64,000 bases of DNA from Myxococcus hansupus. GTDB taxonomy: Bacteria; Myxococcota; Myxococcia; Myxococcales; Myxococcaceae. Of the stretch, positions 56,901-62,814 are shown in pieces; position 1 is the stretch's first letter, and the number at the start of each line of letters is the position of its first letter. The stretch lies in assembly GCF_000280925.3 (NCBI RefSeq), contig NZ_CP012109.1:3864501-3928500 (forward strand). The letters run 5' to 3'. Both the position numbers and the translations under genes were made by a program. The notes under the pieces were generated by a model. That model made no database searches. It saw only the letters and a program-made list of their open reading frames with translations, and was not told the DNA's origin.

Positions 56901-58820
56901 CGGGACAACAGGCTATCTGAAGCAATTGACAGGCAAGGTGCAGAATCCGTTGCGACGACTCAGTATGGCTATGACAATGCAGACAGACTAACTGGCGTTC
57001 GTTACCCTGGAGGCAACTCCGTACTCTACCAACTCAGTCGTGACGGATCTCGGTTTGCCGAGAAGACTGCAACAGAGTACACGGGGGGATTGGGTCCTGA
57101 CGGCTTCGCAGCTTTGACTGCCCCACAACAACACCTTGTCTATGAATACGATCCTCAGATTGGCGGGCTAGTCACAGTTAAAAAGAAGGTCGTAGCACCA
57201 GAGACGGGAGAGCCGCTCCCAGACATTGCGGTAGCCCACTACCAAACGAACAAGGCAGGGCGCCTCGTCAGCGAAAGGCGTGGCGACTTCACACGACTAA
57301 CGCACTTCGACGCGGTCGGCCGAATAGTGGAGGTGGAGCAGACGCAGGGCAACGAACTGCATCAAGTGAGGTACAAATACGACTATGCGGGCCTGCGGCG
57401 CTCCCGGACAGCAAGGGGCGTCACCACGAAGTATCTGTGGAGTGGGAATACGCTAATCGAAGAGCACCTGCCAGAAATTGGGGCTGTGCTGCACCAGCGC
57501 GCGGCTGGGCTGATGGTGGCGACCGGAGACGAGCGCATCCTCCATGACGGACTGGGCAGCGCAGTGGGCCGTCTTGCGTCCAATGGCACGCTGACGACTC
57601 ATCAGTATGACGCGTGGGGCAACTACCGCGATGGAGGTGGGCCAACTTCCACCCAACCGAGCATCGGATACACGGGACATGCCTGGGACGCGGATGTGGG
57701 GCTGACGTATGCCCAGCAGCGGTGGCTTGACTCGCGCACGGGACGGTTCCTGTCCGAAGACCCGGTAGGGGCGGGCGCGTACCTGAGGACGCCACAGGGC
57801 CTCAATCCGTGGCTGTATGCCAATGGAAATCCGTTGAGGTACACGGATCCGGATGGACGCTGTAGCATCGCTTCCAACGGGACTGTGGCCTGCGACCCGG
57901 TAGACGAACTTGCGAAGTTCTGGGCAGGGCTATTCGAATATGCGAATGGCGGAAGTGCATCCTGCGCCGGGTTCCAATGCAGCAACTTCCAATATGTTGG
58001 CCCGAAGGGGGGCGTCGGTGGGGTGGCGGGCGGCGTTGCGCGAGTAGCCACTTTCCGCCTGCTTCCCATTGAACAGAACGCTTCCGCCGCAAGCCTTTAC
58101 GGGATGGAGACGGGAGCGGGGTTGGTTCCGTACCTTGACCCGGCTCAGCGGATGGCTACAGGAACGACGGTCTCTGGACTCGAAACGAGTCGAGGTCTGG
58201 CTGCCATTGAGCTTCTGCTTGATGTCGGCCCCCCGGCGGTGGACGTCGGGATGACACTCCGGGCCCGTCTAGCTGCGGCGCCAATGGTGCGCGCAATTCG
58301 TGTGGAGGAAGTTGCTGGGCACATGCGCGCGATGGGGCGTGCGCCGACAACTGAGCAGGTGGAATTCCTCAAGCACCTCGCTGCCCGCAACCAGGCTGAT
58401 CGGCGCGCGGGAGTCGTTTTGAACATGGCGGAGGAGATCGGGACAGGCGATCCAGCGTTTCTTGCACTCCGTGATAAGTTGCAGGCCGGGAAGCAGCGGA
58501 CAGTTGCTGCAGCCGACGTGCAGGTGGATGGCTTTTCTGGAAGGGTCGTCGGAGTCAGCGGACAAAGAGGTTCGGGATCGACTCTCGCGGACGCTACAAT
58601 TGCACAAGCAACTGCTCGGACTGGACCCGGGCGCCAAGACGCCGAAGTGAAGATTCTAGACTTTCTCCGGTCGCGCATCAGTCGGGATTCAACTGGAACC
58701 ATCAACCTTGCGATCGACAATGCGATGGGCGCATGCTTTAATTGTAGTTCTGCGATCCTGGAGTTCCGTGAGAGCTTCCCAGGGATAAAACTGAATGTGA
58801 CCGTTCCTGGGGGAGGGTGA
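44922..58820 (+). CDS. Giant RHS lipoprotein toxin with C-terminal deaminase-type effector domain
   Basis: A 4632-residue protein. ATG 44922 was chosen because it gives a lipoprotein signal ending LWVAAC (Cys17). The frame extends upstream to 44667 without a signal. Order: beta-rich N-terminal part; about eight Ig-like modules (45689-47840) interrupted by an Asp-Ala-Gly linker (46947-47075); a Big_5-like domain (47860-48140); a carboxypeptidase regulatory-like domain (LRGFVMDDSFQPLPGARVVL, 48163-48400); a long Cys-containing region with two more DAG/DGG linkers; a DUF6531-like entry (FARTYNNQSSRVGTTGAGW, about 52290-52430); YD repeats to about 57.5 kb; and an RHS core (RWLDSRTGRFLSEDPVG, NPLRYTDPDG, 57660-57855). 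Its C-terminal about 320 residues are the effector. RHS cores are cleaved at the DPxG end to free the toxin inside the shell. The product should be an envelope-anchored, contact-delivered toxin. Delivery route is inferred. Confidence 0.88.
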   Translation: MSRLLQVLVLGLWVAACTQEARPTEAAATKAVSAAIQSADTAPTDVCADVVPVDHAPAWLAAPVESTGAPATASFTANAGEWGLLALQHGDGLGQGAAGTAEVFLDGQRVATASSGTALKAVPVWLSASNALEVRTTGGSMARASVAHINQLACTLLDVTVGHGRGAPARVTRSFHSAGAGAQGVLVVEAPSSGGLLGQVVLNERVVMRLTPQTGPVQPRILEVPLQAANTLKVELSGAPGPSVRVRVVDVDTLAPQFEVTSPEAGTLATASPWDVSGSAAHDVTRVEVNGVSATLTEGTWTASVPLTPGQNALVTTARDACGNVRRSCRAVVLDNQKPVITVSGGTEGQYVRGPVVLTFTVEDAHLDTVTATLDGVPFESGGTVTSEGPHVLTVSAVDRAGNSEEVQRNFTIDSVPPELVVQSPVSGHVTQEAQVELVAAVTELNVVASVSVGGQGLVHGGDGLWRRTVALAEGANRLVVTAMDAAGNASSSTVTVLRDSTPPRLVVTSPSEGARIGGTSVKVRGTATDTTPVVLTLNGAPVQVAPDGSFEVDHALAQGNNTLNLVVTDAINLSDSRTLHVRANSVAPTLSVTEPSSGTQTEERTVTVRGTASVADSEDSVTVLVSGSLAALSGDGSFVRTVQLSPGHQTLRIVAMDGYGLQAEQTLSVTRVVTQPDGGLADAGTDPDAGSSPDAGGEPQVDSGTPGGDAGTGSAAPVLRVDAPAPDAVLGGSSLAVIGQVEGGTLPLDVKINGVSATMMVRNFSQSLSLPEGEHTLNLVVTDAEGRSASTSRTVTVDRTAPSLVVTRPAASPITVSESPYLIQGTVGDTHLAGVTVQDVPVSVVGGSFSASVSLARGQTVVSVVASDRAGNQTRRELVLNVENAPPLITVLEPASGSEAASATVRVRARVVAFAALSEVRIGTGLASEASPGIYTAELPLALGENTLTVTATDVRGFTGTNSVTVFYRDPATEPLVVTGVQPERGATSVKTDSLISVSFNKAATLESVLEGFRVLHRGVPLPGGHSLAPGGQTATFIARAPLPESELLEVRVAGVVAAVGPGQSGEFRSELTVRRPLTRLRGFVMDDSFQPLPGARVVLEASGETVRTGTDGNWALSTHLSGPQVVRYEGGTTPEGRPLPTVRRLLTIPSEEETIDSPIALTAVDTDSAVRVDTTAALHADFSSRHEGLVLDGFPSGAVETLLFEDGQTQGAVTATRLETVTLPIKLESYSTPTAVWQIGPAGLRVQKPLLLQFPNVTAKSAGHYAVVLAHEPRNHTLARMGLARVSEDGRFVRTETPLDVRSVEVIGYMMLTDEQDTIVERALASMGGQGTSPDDGGVQGSLFPGRLPSRPMGPLWKQTLDALIGEAHAQFFLGPQVYAPLDSSIQNQVPATIVGALRAPEDRQIHVNLSEATRAFIAVPRHVTLPYRLPVSMQVTRVSAGISAGRIDAFLFAKKEGGADIAPPAGEVWATSSNHDTQTEVSLTGNIELSQGTTYVSLVGRMGSERRTYVLRVQTVPVETDGGTSVDAGPETDAGSGAGSHRLVFTLDEEITAGAAEMHSVVRFPGMKVTVTGPGPMMSSVTGPTGEYGIPVSVAPGDGMGIACADVPLGSRPLLGRDTATGAPVVQSIVTASYPTCSPMFEASAGRQTRADILVDARLLHGALHFVDREGRPLRHDCEANASSEYSPDAGAFISVANAEIAQTEVHFFREEDLTRPVAQFTVGVPDTECSPAPQGQMNPQGSYARVRMGPTTPFRRVIRERCRELNPVLIQDPSAPAPGSLSESDRAFYETECRDNHTNFLRLTAGERLVVVAVNHATGHTGMTRLAVPPLSKKQLDAEGRCAADEELGPLTVTEFGQTVKLSRCSVAQLGIEAPVFLFPPEIDVRIWRSAMAAGLNQASPPSLVRHGGAATTRDTYVHLDTHWRVRTMAPVEWRDDDGGVRSSPLDAGLPPDRVDGGVSPCSTDGGTDGGSNPDCIPNVLRDVGVSGVLLETCSEYGAGAAASATKQAACLRSQDLQDVPAGVPPLAGRVVRVTNSAMEQPEVTQFGVVPGRGSAALQAAMQVEGPGGERITVGSLPRANYYLHVVGHQVFPRDLDGDGHLTPSERNSRPPDFTEQVGANLAGMPARAVGLKNVYTNLDPDGFRVLRYDRDREHEFRVLQLVNPQVYAQGSVGQREVLAGSPIADIDDLSYHFLSTLLEPLDEGRAGTLSGDYVVRFGSDHYGVECDISFAQGALVGTCDNEFIEDVLAANDILYMELYASGNAENVLYRFNLMGIAPRVDLLKAGSSFTAQRSVEVDSEGRAVTDRPISAPAVARFALEPSVIQRGRVKVCTSEACAGDTLVKQADVELLVGIGVYQIQGESGPAAQSFEQLDETGLNAARFFQLPLPSNLVAMPKSGAEEKSFFLVQEIVTPEPRRLVQRLGRPRGSFDGGHARAPGQATIQGINVADGHLSFEHEDFAVPQMAEVVRFARTYNNQSSRVGTTGAGWTHNYEGYVQEEKLGRYTVVIAGQAYDVPLCGAIDEVESTAVDCITDRSHGLDVKLVKRNGLNVVEVKTPDGFVYEFGTVARGSPRKLRRRWLLDRFHDGRGRANDEGWTNLTYRPEDTLLATVERNPGKLRLDFGYAPIDVADTATAYRLRTLSRNQGFQLLKSVELLRKSDNVVLHSLDIGHDARGNLTRVTRVSAPLPIAGGEATSNATQSWEYTYVPLPEGLSSGNELWLASNEVATAKFLLSPPSGGDRKIQWQATYGRSMQTAAYAHLHAREVVTSVHGTGMPAPGWQITALTTDTRSIRRPDGVEVTLQLNPYGNTSMVQVPDLGPSTMAWGSDTRGGPVQLDLSVTPMGQSIKHNYNERLQANGTVFTAAPQNSIPVPGLADPTDLSSVKERQVESGRATNTSLLIGDNRYATVLTPRSASGDSMGVTVGVFSVDKPEGDIAFTTSQTPDPDGVVVEGTDPAGNAITVSGHETHPLGLPTRMTVSHPQHGSSSTTGGLLQYTVVYGYDALGNRISEFNEATGARVDVAYDATGRVLKNTVAGQPAQAWSYEYELDDDELTVTESLPLGHWGERTQTRKTVIEGGLKREETVHFGRDNAPATTRYTGYVGTQLRSFQDARGKVHELDYDSAGRLKSELIDRVALYTYELDADGKATAVTDSNGLTTRIEHDALGRAVRWAYESKFPETGCTGDCNFSDVETVVLSASGAVVRRTFGSLKDGATPKPHMFESTVDALGRERTRASSVDSHGGIRSQTEYDYAGRVTLQEDHVTGLRDTYEYADALGRLTRHQRTVQITDGTRTLTETFEYSDTPAGITTVIATRTLNGRDEASTRQEVRTYTTDTLGRVRTLLEHVDDQVALHSWVYDSLGRQVEYTDPSTFSRKSTWEYDAAGNLLMASVPSTGTTEFYHDEEGRIRTQVGPQSSAETKVEYDDWGRLRRRTQSLDPTNADGTQAEWSYEYRGGGVEKEFAPHGTTITRTRNARGLVEEEVWEQSPDNAHSYEARTVRTRYDGTWVKRQELTEGESLSVVSREAANGIDDRGRTRKETETWSSQGRAYQYETSTAWVARQSEVIDTWTWDGRGIGGRTVTTQFDSLGNAIQREQGTAIDKWDFYADGKPIWQLPFGFDAAVAARTWTYEASGRVKGMRFGQELTSYTYYQDGLPKAVTTPDQRVRTLTYNARGLLETEKYGRGTDVRSTRYAGYDNAGNLTELRHAADTPSETSAWTYGYGPNSELLQVSNVATGTFTYVYDVFGRVTEITPPAGSVMPASRFKYDSLGRESSRSRGATATWSTEWRNGNAEVVNPLGERVERVFDGRGRIVREVFKAGPPENTASGPPRTFKDLESADYVFNGLDQLRKATERRGNESIVHDIDYDLRDRIWRNTDGSSSITYEYHNSGALQTLQSPSGLIQYGVDELQRLETLVLADGRTLDVDWEVGGERLLSLGDSTLKQSYCHDARGRIASVTHAATQENCTNPITSPLLRFQYNYSSRDNRLSEAIDRQGAESVATTQYGYDNADRLTGVRYPGGNSVLYQLSRDGSRFAEKTATEYTGGLGPDGFAALTAPQQHLVYEYDPQIGGLVTVKKKVVAPETGEPLPDIAVAHYQTNKAGRLVSERRGDFTRLTHFDAVGRIVEVEQTQGNELHQVRYKYDYAGLRRSRTARGVTTKYLWSGNTLIEEHLPEIGAVLHQRAAGLMVATGDERILHDGLGSAVGRLASNGTLTTHQYDAWGNYRDGGGPTSTQPSIGYTGHAWDADVGLTYAQQRWLDSRTGRFLSEDPVGAGAYLRTPQGLNPWLYANGNPLRYTDPDGRCSIASNGTVACDPVDELAKFWAGLFEYANGGSASCAGFQCSNFQYVGPKGGVGGVAGGVARVATFRLLPIEQNASAASLYGMETGAGLVPYLDPAQRMATGTTVSGLETSRGLAAIELLLDVGPPAVDVGMTLRARLAAAPMVRAIRVEEVAGHMRAMGRAPTTEQVEFLKHLAARNQADRRAGVVLNMAEEIGTGDPAFLALRDKLQAGKQRTVAAADVQVDGFSGRVVGVSGQRGSGSTLADATIAQATARTGPGRQDAEVKILDFLRSRISRDSTGTINLAIDNAMGACFNCSSAILEFRESFPGIKLNVTVPGGG
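58180..58817 (+). other. Toxin tip: putative nucleic-acid/nucleotide deaminase domain of the RHS lipoprotein
   Basis: The end of the RHS lipoprotein carries Asp4573-Ala-Glu4575 in the helix DAEVKILDFLRSR and Cys4605-x-x-Cys4608 in ACFNCSSAILEFRE, followed by FPGIKLNVTVPGG. A first motif of [H/C/D]-x-E, a C-x-x-C about 30 residues later and the closing FPxIxxxV strand match toxin members of the deaminase superfamily (BURPS668_1122/YwqJ-like families). In this fold Glu shuttles protons and the first-motif residue and two Cys bind zinc. The Asp in the first position is less common than His. The segment before it (TTVSGLETSRGLAAIELLLDVGP) resembles a pretoxin linker. Family placement is from memory of motifs. 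Confidence 0.65.
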
Positions 58821-59314
58821 TGCTCCTTGAGCTTGTTAGGTCCGCAAACAAGGCTGGTGTGGAAGCTGCACTAAGGGTTCGTGCCGCCAGTGCTGAGGAA
58901 TTGGCGTCCGCACTGTGTGCGGCTGTTCTTGTCGGCAATGCAGAAATACTCGATTTGCTGCTTCAGGCAGGTGCAAACCCGAACGTGTCGCCGGCTGGAG
59001 CGTATTGGGGAGCGCTGCATGTCGCAGTGGAGCAAGAGCAGCTAGAACTGATTCCGATGCTGATTGCTAGTGGGGCAGACGTGAATCTTCCCGATGCCAA
59101 CGGGATGACGCCGCTACATCACGCGATAGACATTGAAGCTGATGGAGCATATCAGCGTGGAGAGCGCCCGTCCGCTTATGTGACGCGGCTTCTTCTTGCG
59201 CATGGCGCTCAGCCTAATACATGCGATCGCAATGGGCGAACTCCGCTCGATCTTGCCCGGGACTACCAGCATGAGGACGCGATTGCGGCCCTTGAGGAAG
59301 CTCAGAAGTACTGA
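58820..59314 (+). CDS. Ankyrin-repeat protein, probable immunity protein for the deaminase toxin
   Basis: A 164-residue cytoplasmic protein starting at ATG 58820, whose A is the last base of the toxin stop (TGATG); GTG 58817 is an alternative one codon earlier. A GGGAGGG ribosome site precedes it. After an alpha-helical cap it has about three and a half ankyrin repeats: NAEILDLLLQAGANPNV, LELIPMLIASGADVNLPDANGMTPLHHAI, TRLLLAHGAQPNTCDRNGRTPLDLA and HEDAIAALEEAQKY. Ankyrin proteins are known among immunity proteins of polymorphic toxins, and the position directly behind the toxin tip is the standard immunity slot. Role is inferred from context. Neutralisation would be by binding the effector domain. 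Confidence 0.8.
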   Translation: MLLELVRSANKAGVEAALRVRAASAEELASALCAAVLVGNAEILDLLLQAGANPNVSPAGAYWGALHVAVEQEQLELIPMLIASGADVNLPDANGMTPLHHAIDIEADGAYQRGERPSAYVTRLLLAHGAQPNTCDRNGRTPLDLARDYQHEDAIAALEEAQKY

Positions 59315-59370
59315 GACCAAGAGTGTACCAATTGAGGGCTCGGTGTCGCGCCGGATGTGGCCCGTGGCCT

Positions 59371-59580
59371 TCACCCGGCCAAGCCGGAGCGCCCCCGGTC
59401 GCGGATGAGTTCCCGATCAAGCTGCGCCGTGCTCGCGATGAGGTGGGCCACGAGCCGGCCCGTGGGCATGGTCAACTCAATGCCCTCTGTAAATGGGCCG
59501 TGGTCGCGGAGAACGTAAGCGTCCGGCAATTGGTAAAGGTCCGGCCAACGACGTGTGAAGGGGCTTTGAGAGTAGTTCAC
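59371..59580 (-). CDS. Possible small protein or gene remnant of unknown function
   Basis: A 69-codon frame from GTG 59580, with AAGGAGG eight bases upstream. Codon use and amino-acid make-up look protein-like (PFTRRWPDLYQLPDAYVLRD, then ELTMPTGRLVAHL). The same frame stays open and equally protein-like upstream to an in-frame stop at 59668-59670 (RAYQERWYGPGQKEDGSV) but has no usable start there. It may therefore be the 3' end of a decayed gene rather than a complete one. It lies opposite to both neighbours, between the toxin-immunity pair and mrp. I recognise no family. The remainder of 59315-59790 holds only the mrp leader. Confidence 0.35.
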   Translation of the reverse strand: MNYSQSPFTRRWPDLYQLPDAYVLRDHGPFTEGIELTMPTGRLVAHLIASTAQLDRELIRDRGRSGLAG

Positions 59581-59790
59581 CGAGCCATCCTCCTTCTGTC
59601 CTGGCCCGTACCAGCGCTCCTGATAGGCCCGAACAGCGGGACCACAGTCGGCGACCGGGCTGGGGACCTACAGGGTGCGATGGGCGTACAGCCCCGTTAA
59701 ACGACGTTGACAGCCCCCCCTGGGCTGGCAGATTCCGCGCCCGCTGGCGGCTTACAACCGCCCGTTTTCCAAAAGGTTTCAGGTGTCCCG

Positions 59791-60876
59791 ATGAGCGTTA
59801 CCCAGGCCGACATCATCGCTGCGATGTCGAAGGTGATGGATCCCGAGCTTCACGTCGACCTCGTGAAGGCGGGAATGGTGAAGGACGTCCGCGTCTCCGG
59901 GGACACCGCGAAACTCAAGATCGAGCTCACCACGCCTGCTTGCCCCATGAAGGGGAAGATCCAGGCGGACTCCGAGGCCGCCCTCAAGGCCGTCCCCGGT
60001 CTCAAGTCCTTCGACATCGAGTGGGGCGCCCAGGTCCGCCCGGCCGGCGGTGGCATGCCCGCCGGCGCGCTCCTCCCCAAGGTGAAGAACATCATCCTCG
60101 TCGGCGCGGGGAAGGGCGGGGTGGGCAAGTCCACCGTCGCCGTCAACCTCGCCACCGCCCTGGCCCAGCACGGCGCCAAGGTGGGCCTGCTCGACGCCGA
60201 CTTCTACGGCCCCTCCGTCCCCCTGATGACCGGCCTGGGCGACAAGCGCCCCGTCAGCCCGGACGGGAAGTCGCTCAACCCGCTGGAGGCCCATGGCCTC
60301 AAGGTCATGTCCATCGGCTTCCTCGTCGAGGCCGACCAGGCCCTCATCTGGCGCGGCCCCATGCTCCACGGCGCCCTGATGCAGCTCGTCCGGGACGTGA
60401 GCTGGGGCGAGCTCGACTACCTGGTCCTCGACCTGCCGCCGGGCACCGGTGACGTGGCGCTCACGCTGTCCCAGTCCGTCCGGGCCGCTGGCGCGGTGCT
60501 CGTCACCACGCCGCAGGACGTCGCGCTGGCGGACGTGGTCCGCGCCAAGCAGATGTTCGACAAGGTCCACATCCCCGTGCTGGGCATCGTGGAGAACATG
60601 AGCCAGTTCGTCTGCCCGAACTGCTCGCACGTCACGGCCATCTTCAACCACGGCGGGGGCCGCAAGGCCGCGCAGATGTTCGGGATTCCATTCCTCGGCG
60701 AAATCCCGCTGGACCTGAAGGTGCGTGAGTCTGGAGACTCCGGCGTTCCGGTGGTCGTGGGTGCGAAGGACAGCCCGGAGGCGAAGGCCTTCCAGGAGGT
60801 CGCGCGGAACATCGCGGGGCGCGTGTCCGCCCAGAGCATCAAGAGCGTTCCGCTGCCGGTGATGCAGGCCCGCTAA
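59791..60876 (+). CDS. apbC: Mrp/ApbC family iron-sulfur cluster carrier ATPase
   Basis: A 361-residue cytoplasmic P-loop ATPase that carries or assembles Fe-S clusters for apoproteins. Residues 1 to about 85 form the MIP18/DUF59-like domain (VMDPELHVDLVKAGMVKDV). The Walker A motif GKGGVGKS lies at about 107-114, followed by LLDADFYGPSVPLMTG and LDLPPGTGDVALTLSQ. The cluster-binding Cys275-Pro-Asn-Cys278 lies in FVCPNCSHVTAIF. I chose ATG 59791 over the upstream in-frame start at 59707, because the 28 leader residues do not resemble the family. It heads a co-directional group with the next gene 16 bases downstream. Confidence 0.92.
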   Translation: MSVTQADIIAAMSKVMDPELHVDLVKAGMVKDVRVSGDTAKLKIELTTPACPMKGKIQADSEAALKAVPGLKSFDIEWGAQVRPAGGGMPAGALLPKVKNIILVGAGKGGVGKSTVAVNLATALAQHGAKVGLLDADFYGPSVPLMTGLGDKRPVSPDGKSLNPLEAHGLKVMSIGFLVEADQALIWRGPMLHGALMQLVRDVSWGELDYLVLDLPPGTGDVALTLSQSVRAAGAVLVTTPQDVALADVVRAKQMFDKVHIPVLGIVENMSQFVCPNCSHVTAIFNHGGGRKAAQMFGIPFLGEIPLDLKVRESGDSGVPVVVGAKDSPEAKAFQEVARNIAGRVSAQSIKSVPLPVMQAR

Positions 60877-60892
60877 CTATCGAGGAGACATC

Positions 60893-61405
60893 ATGGCCCC
60901 GGCCGGCAACGACGACTTCCCGCCCGACCCGCTGCTCGACGATGACGAGCGGCAGGGCCGCGGCAGTGGCTCCAACGGGCCCGCGGGCTTCGTTCCCGAG
61001 TTCGTCCGCCGCATGGCCGTGGCCGGCCTGGGCGCCCTCTTCATGACCGAAGAGGGCATCCGCAACCTCGCGGGCCAGCTCAAGCTCCCCAAGGAAGCCC
61101 TCGGCTTCATCCTCGGCCAGGCCGAGAAGACCAAGGACGAGGTGACGCGCGCCGTCACCGAGGAGCTCCGCCGCTTCCTCCAGTCCGAGAAGCTCCGCGA
61201 CGAGTTCCTCAAGCTCATGTCCGGCATGACCGTGGAGATCAAGGCGCAGATCCGCCTCGTTCCCCCCGAGAAGGAGGAGACCCCCTCCGAGCCGGAAGCC
61301 CCCGCCGCCGAGCCCACCAAGCCCCGCCGGTCCGCCACGCCCAGCGTGGTCATCTCCGAACTCAACGCGAAGCGCCCCGGCGCCAAGCGCACCAAGAAGG
61401 AGTAA
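60893..61405 (+). CDS. Conserved-looking helical protein of unknown function
   Basis: A 170-residue protein that I cannot assign. ATG follows a GAGGAG ribosome site 16 bases after the Mrp gene. The N-terminus is acidic and disordered (DDFPPDPLLDDDERQGRG). Residues about 33-120 are strongly helical and charged (FVRRMAVAGLGALFMTEEG, KTKDEVTRAVTEELRRFLQS), somewhat like phasin-type coiled proteins. The tail is Pro/Ala/Lys-rich and disordered (ISELNAKRPGAKRTKKE). No signal peptide and no clear membrane span. It overlaps in regulation with its neighbours, since only two bases separate it from the next start. Confidence 0.75.
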   Translation: MAPAGNDDFPPDPLLDDDERQGRGSGSNGPAGFVPEFVRRMAVAGLGALFMTEEGIRNLAGQLKLPKEALGFILGQAEKTKDEVTRAVTEELRRFLQSEKLRDEFLKLMSGMTVEIKAQIRLVPPEKEETPSEPEAPAAEPTKPRRSATPSVVISELNAKRPGAKRTKKE

Positions 61406-61407
61406 CG

Positions 61408-61842
61408 GTGGCGGATACGCCTCCTCCCTCCGAAGCCACGCCGCCCTCGCCGCGCCCCCAGGAACGCAAGAGCGCGCTGGCGAAGCGGCTTCCGCTGCTG
61501 CTGCTCGTGGGCGTCGGCCTCTACCTGTGGCAGGTGACCGGCACGCCCGAGCGCGATGTCGCATTCCAGCTCGCGGGCCCCGGCTGGGCCTCCGTGCGCG
61601 CCGTGGACCTGCAGATCTCCGACACCGAGGGGAAGCTGCTCAAGCGCGAGGAGCGGTTCTTCCCGTCCGGGCCGCCGCCGGAGCTCTCGTTCAAGGTGGA
61701 CCTGCCCGAGGGCACCTGGGACGCGGAGCTCTTCGTGAAACGTGAGGGCAGCGACGCCCGTGTGCGACTGGAGACGCCGCTCGTCGTGGGCGAGGACCGT
61801 TACATCGTCCGTGAGCTCCAGTTGCCCGCCGCAGTTCGTTGA
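61408..61842 (+). CDS. Single-span membrane protein of unknown function
   Basis: A 144-residue protein starting at GTG 61408, two bases after the previous stop, with AAGGAG overlapping the end of the upstream gene. The N-terminal about 27 residues are Pro-rich and end in basic residues (RKSALAKR). One hydrophobic segment follows at about 28-41 (LPLLLLVGVGLYLW), then a beta-rich domain of about 95 residues (LKREERFFPSG, LPEGTWDAELFVKR, VGEDRYIVRELQLP). The topology suggests a periplasmic domain anchored in the inner membrane. No family recognised. It is probably co-transcribed with the helical protein upstream. Confidence 0.75.
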   Translation: MADTPPPSEATPPSPRPQERKSALAKRLPLLLLVGVGLYLWQVTGTPERDVAFQLAGPGWASVRAVDLQISDTEGKLLKREERFFPSGPPPELSFKVDLPEGTWDAELFVKREGSDARVRLETPLVVGEDRYIVRELQLPAAVR

Positions 61843-61923
61843 CCGACCTGGAGGCGTGGGCTAAGGCCGCTCGCACGCCGTTCTTCACATCATTTTTTCC
61901 GACCCAAGAGGTGCGTACACGCC

Positions 61924-62772
<849 letters not shown>

Positions 62773-62814
62773 CCCGCAGCGCGGTTACTCACTTCCACCC
62801 CAGGAGCCTCGAAC

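Noticed and set aside
40553-58820. RHS1 and RHS2 as halves of one broken RHS gene
   Set aside because: Each has its own export signal (signal peptide versus lipobox) and its own RHS core, and they are separated by 214 bases with a hairpin.
59323-59700. 125-codon plus-strand frame after the ankyrin gene
   Set aside because: Composition is mixed and without motif. The opposite strand reads more like protein, and no ribosome site is near its start.
61880-61905. T-run (CATTTTTTCC) before the dehydrogenase gene as a terminator
   Set aside because: No stable stem immediately precedes the T-run, so I did not list it.
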